Shown in pieces: positions 62,144 through 64,000 of a stretch of DNA of 64,000 nucleotides. Numbering within the stretch: the first letter of the stretch is position 1; every line of letters begins with the position of its first letter. This stretch comes from CALGLS01 sp047626155 (GTDB lineage: Bacteria; Bacteroidota; Bacteroidia; Chitinophagales; Saprospiraceae). A program made the position numbers and the translations under genes. The notes under the pieces are model-generated. The model worked only from the letters and a program-made list of their open reading frames with translations, was not told where the DNA came from and made no database searches. The DNA lies in the NCBI GenBank assembly GCA_047626155.1, contig JBLHRR010000009.1, positions 1 through 64,000 on the forward strand, read 5' to 3'.

Positions 62144-63637
62144 TTACTTCAATCGCACTAAATACCCAGCCCCAAACTCCCCTTCAATCAAAACCTCCGT
62201 TTCTCCAATCGCAGCAACCTGCTGTTTCAATTTTTTCAGTTTCTTTCCAAAAGTGTGGCTGTCATAAATCCATACCTTTTCAAATCCTTTCTTTTTCCAG
62301 ACCGGAGCAAGTTTTGTGAAATCAGAATTCCAGACACCATATTCAAGGGTGCTTGAAGGAATGTCAATCCTTTGGTCATACAACTGCGTGTAGAAAAGAT
62401 AAGTAGGTTGGGCAATGTGTACGACGAATAAAGGACGCTCTCTTTCGGGATGCTCACTGATCTGCTGTAAGGTGGAGCGGGAGGTTGCAATTGTATATTC
62501 GTTCACAAAGAAGGGAATACCAGTCTCTGATTTCAGGCTTAGGACAATCGGAATGAGCATTAAAGCTGCTACACCATACTTCAGTTTGTTATTCCATAAC
62601 ATTATTTTCCCGTAAAGGACATCAGCGCCCAATCCAATCAGGAGCATGAAGATAGGCATCATAAATAAACTGATGCGAGGCAGTAACACATATTGGCCTA
62701 ACATAGAGGCTACAAAGCAAGTGATTATCGGCCCCAGTATCAAAATGAATTTACCTTTGTCTATTTTGTACAGTCGCCAACTACCCAAAAGAATACAGAT
62801 TACCGTCCATCTTCGAACCCAGGCATCCGGTCCGATCATTGCCTCTAGGAAGCCATTGAAAACGGATATGTTCATCTTAATGTGGCTAAGGGTATAAGGC
62901 AATTTTAAATAATGCCACTTATGGAAATCCTTAAGGTATTGACTGTCTATGCTGGTTTTTAGATTGGTGAAGAATAGAATGCCGAAGCTAATGAGCCACA
63001 GCGCAGCTGTCAGTGAGAGTCTTGTTAGGACCTCAGGTTTGGTTTGTTGACTCTTGGCCTTTAGGAGGTTTTCCCAGCAAAGGTAAGCCCCAACGGCGGC
63101 CAGTGAAAAAACGATGGGCATTGAAAACCAAACAGCTATTGCGCCTGCGATGCCTAATAAGAAGTAATCCTTAATAGAATGAAATCGATAGTGCCAAGCT
63201 GAAAAGAGAAATAAGATGGTAAAGAAGACGTCTCCTGCATATTGCTTATTTTCCGTTTGGTAACGCATCATATAAATGGAAAAACCAAACAAGGCAATGG
63301 CGTATAATATCCCAGGGCCCGAAAACATTTTTTGCGCAAGCCGATAAAAAAAATAGAGTGCGCCAAAGCCCATGAGTAGGGCAAAAAAGCGAAGACTGTA
63401 TTCATTAACTCCGCCAAGCGAAACAAAGAATTTCACCAATACCGTATACATCGGAGGAGCGAATTGCTCATAATCCAATGCTCCAAACAGCGCGCCATAG
63501 CTTTTTTCAACAATGTTCCTACTAAGATTGGCTTCGTCCAAAAACAAAGTCCTGTTCTGTAAAAATACAATGATCCTTAGCAGTGCAGAGAGTGCAAGAA
63601 GTGTGAGGGCAGCTTGTTTGATTCGGGTTTGAAACAT
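62144..63637 (-). CDS. GT39-like membrane glycosyltransferase (ArnT/PMT family)
   Basis: Integral membrane protein of 497 residues with about ten spans. The first loop after span 1 contains FLDEANLSRNIVEKSYGALF (about 33-52), the Asp-Glu of the GT-C fold, then PPMYTVLVKFFVSLGGVNEY and SLRFFALLMGFGALYFFYRL. The last 110 residues form a soluble domain. GT-C enzymes use polyprenyl-phosphate sugars to modify lipids, glycans or proteins outside the membrane. The acceptor is unknown and no glycan cluster is in view. Element F copy 3 lies about 30 bp upstream of the start. Confidence 0.85.
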   Translation of the reverse strand: MFQTRIKQAALTLLALSALLRIIVFLQNRTLFLDEANLSRNIVEKSYGALFGALDYEQFAPPMYTVLVKFFVSLGGVNEYSLRFFALLMGFGALYFFYRLAQKMFSGPGILYAIALFGFSIYMMRYQTENKQYAGDVFFTILFLFSAWHYRFHSIKDYFLLGIAGAIAVWFSMPIVFSLAAVGAYLCWENLLKAKSQQTKPEVLTRLSLTAALWLISFGILFFTNLKTSIDSQYLKDFHKWHYLKLPYTLSHIKMNISVFNGFLEAMIGPDAWVRRWTVICILLGSWRLYKIDKGKFILILGPIITCFVASMLGQYVLLPRISLFMMPIFMLLIGLGADVLYGKIMLWNNKLKYGVAALMLIPIVLSLKSETGIPFFVNEYTIATSRSTLQQISEHPERERPLFVVHIAQPTYLFYTQLYDQRIDIPSSTLEYGVWNSDFTKLAPVWKKKGFEKVWIYDSHTFGKKLKKLKQQVAAIGETEVLIEGEFGAGYLVRLK

Positions 63638-63665
63638 GGAGTCAGAATGGGAAAGAAATATAAAG

Positions 63666-63747
63666 GTAGATGATGGTGGATTAGGGTTCCCTTAGCTTGC
63701 GCTTAATTACGTTATTGGGAGCCCTTATCCACCCCTGATCTACCCAT
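63666..63747 (+). repeat. Element F, copy 3
   Basis: GGTGGATTAGGGTTCCC and GGGAGCCCTTATCCACC are near-perfect inverted ends around TTAGCTTGCGC and AATTACGTTATT. Aligns with 17322-17393. Flanking GGTAGAT and ATCTACC are also inverted. It is about 30 bp upstream of the glycosyltransferase start; TACCTTTA (minus, at its edge) resembles a -7 element. Confidence 0.75.
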
Positions 63748-63757
63748 TCAATATAAT

Positions 63758-63919
63758 AGAGTTTATTCCAAAATAATTTGTATGTTCTCAAATGATGTTT
63801 TTATCCAGCACTTCAGCTTTTTGTTCGCCCGTAGCTAAGGCTACGAACTCAGAAAAGAGCTTCGTTCTGAAAAAAAACATCTATTTGATTCCTATACAAA
63901 ACATTTCAGCATAAACTCT
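63758..63919. repeat. 162-bp imperfect palindrome
   Basis: The left arm AGAGTTTATTCCAAAATAAT then TTGTATGTTCTCAAATGATG is inverted against the right arm ending CATAAACTCT (in reverse: AGAGTTTATGCTGAAATGTT, TTGTATAGGAATCAAATAGA). The centre has a GTAGCTAAGGCTAC stem. It begins 15 bp after the stop of the partial gene at the right edge and may act as a terminator or be a mobile palindrome. Confidence 0.7.
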
Positions 63920-63933
63920 AATGGGAGCCAAGT

Positions 63934-64000
63934 TTATTTCGCTGCTGCCTCCAAAGGATCAGCTGCCAAAGTGAAAGTTCTGGTCACTGGATTCAATGGT
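63934..64000 (-). CDS. C-terminal end of a leftward gene cut by the window edge (tentative)
   Basis: One minus-strand frame is open from the window edge to a TAA at 63934-63936 and reads PLNPVTRTFTLAADPLEAAA then K. The 21 residues look like the end of a protein, but the family cannot be told from so little. Another frame stops inside this stretch. Confidence 0.3.
   Translation of the reverse strand, partial: PLNPVTRTFTLAADPLEAAAK

Overview
The window looks like chromosomal DNA of a Bacteroidota bacterium, most likely of the Saprospiria (Lewinella/Haliscomenobacter-like). Support: five proteins end in a type IX secretion (T9SS) type A sorting domain (xPNPxx start); DUF5686, DUF4249, DUF6495 and SusC-like TonB receptors with an N-terminal carboxypeptidase-regulatory-like domain are present; and several genes carry the Bacteroidota promoter element TAnnTTTG. 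No phage, plasmid, rRNA or transposase gene is seen. One tRNA is present, tRNA-Leu(GAG).

Layout. 0.2-10 kb: a giant repeat-built T9SS protein, a helical protein of unknown role, a DUF6495 protein, an ApbE flavinyltransferase and a beta-helix T9SS protein. 10.5-14.4 kb: lipoprotein, ECF-type sigma factor broken by an in-frame amber codon, and a membrane-anchored beta-barrel protein. 14.6-19.3 kb: a leftward MacAB-like exporter (ATPase, two paralogous permeases, HlyD adaptor). 19.8-29.2 kb: mostly housekeeping genes (NrtR-like regulator, lamin-tail T9SS protein, threonine aldolase, beta carbonic anhydrase, bifunctional nuclease, EtfA and EtfB, TPR protein, thioesterase). 29.4-38.4 kb: LVIVD-repeat T9SS protein, DoxX-like protein, arginine decarboxylase with agmatinase-like ureohydrolase (polyamine route), remnants of a mechanosensitive channel gene, DUF5686 protein. 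38.8-48.4 kb: thioredoxin-like protein, TonB receptor with beta-propeller phytase (a probable phytate-use operon), a small gene split by a MITE, serine hydrolase, a frameshifted small gene, Era. 48.5-64 kb: NadR-like kinase, phosphodiesterase/LamG T9SS protein, PaiB-like protein, AddA-like helicase, tRNA-Leu, TraB/GumN protein, TonB receptor with DUF4249 lipoprotein, and a GT39-like membrane glycosyltransferase.

The most unusual content is between the genes. At least seven families of short (50-160 bp), mostly palindromic dispersed elements occur, several in two or three copies and often in opposite orientation. I call them A to H here. One of them (B) sits inside a small gene with 11-bp terminal inverted repeats and a 9-bp target duplication, so it moved as a MITE. 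Others (D and F) lie within about 75 bp upstream of start codons, and one F copy carries a good promoter motif. Three or more pseudogenes (sigma factor, channel fragment, frameshifted small protein, MITE-split gene) suggest ongoing gene decay.
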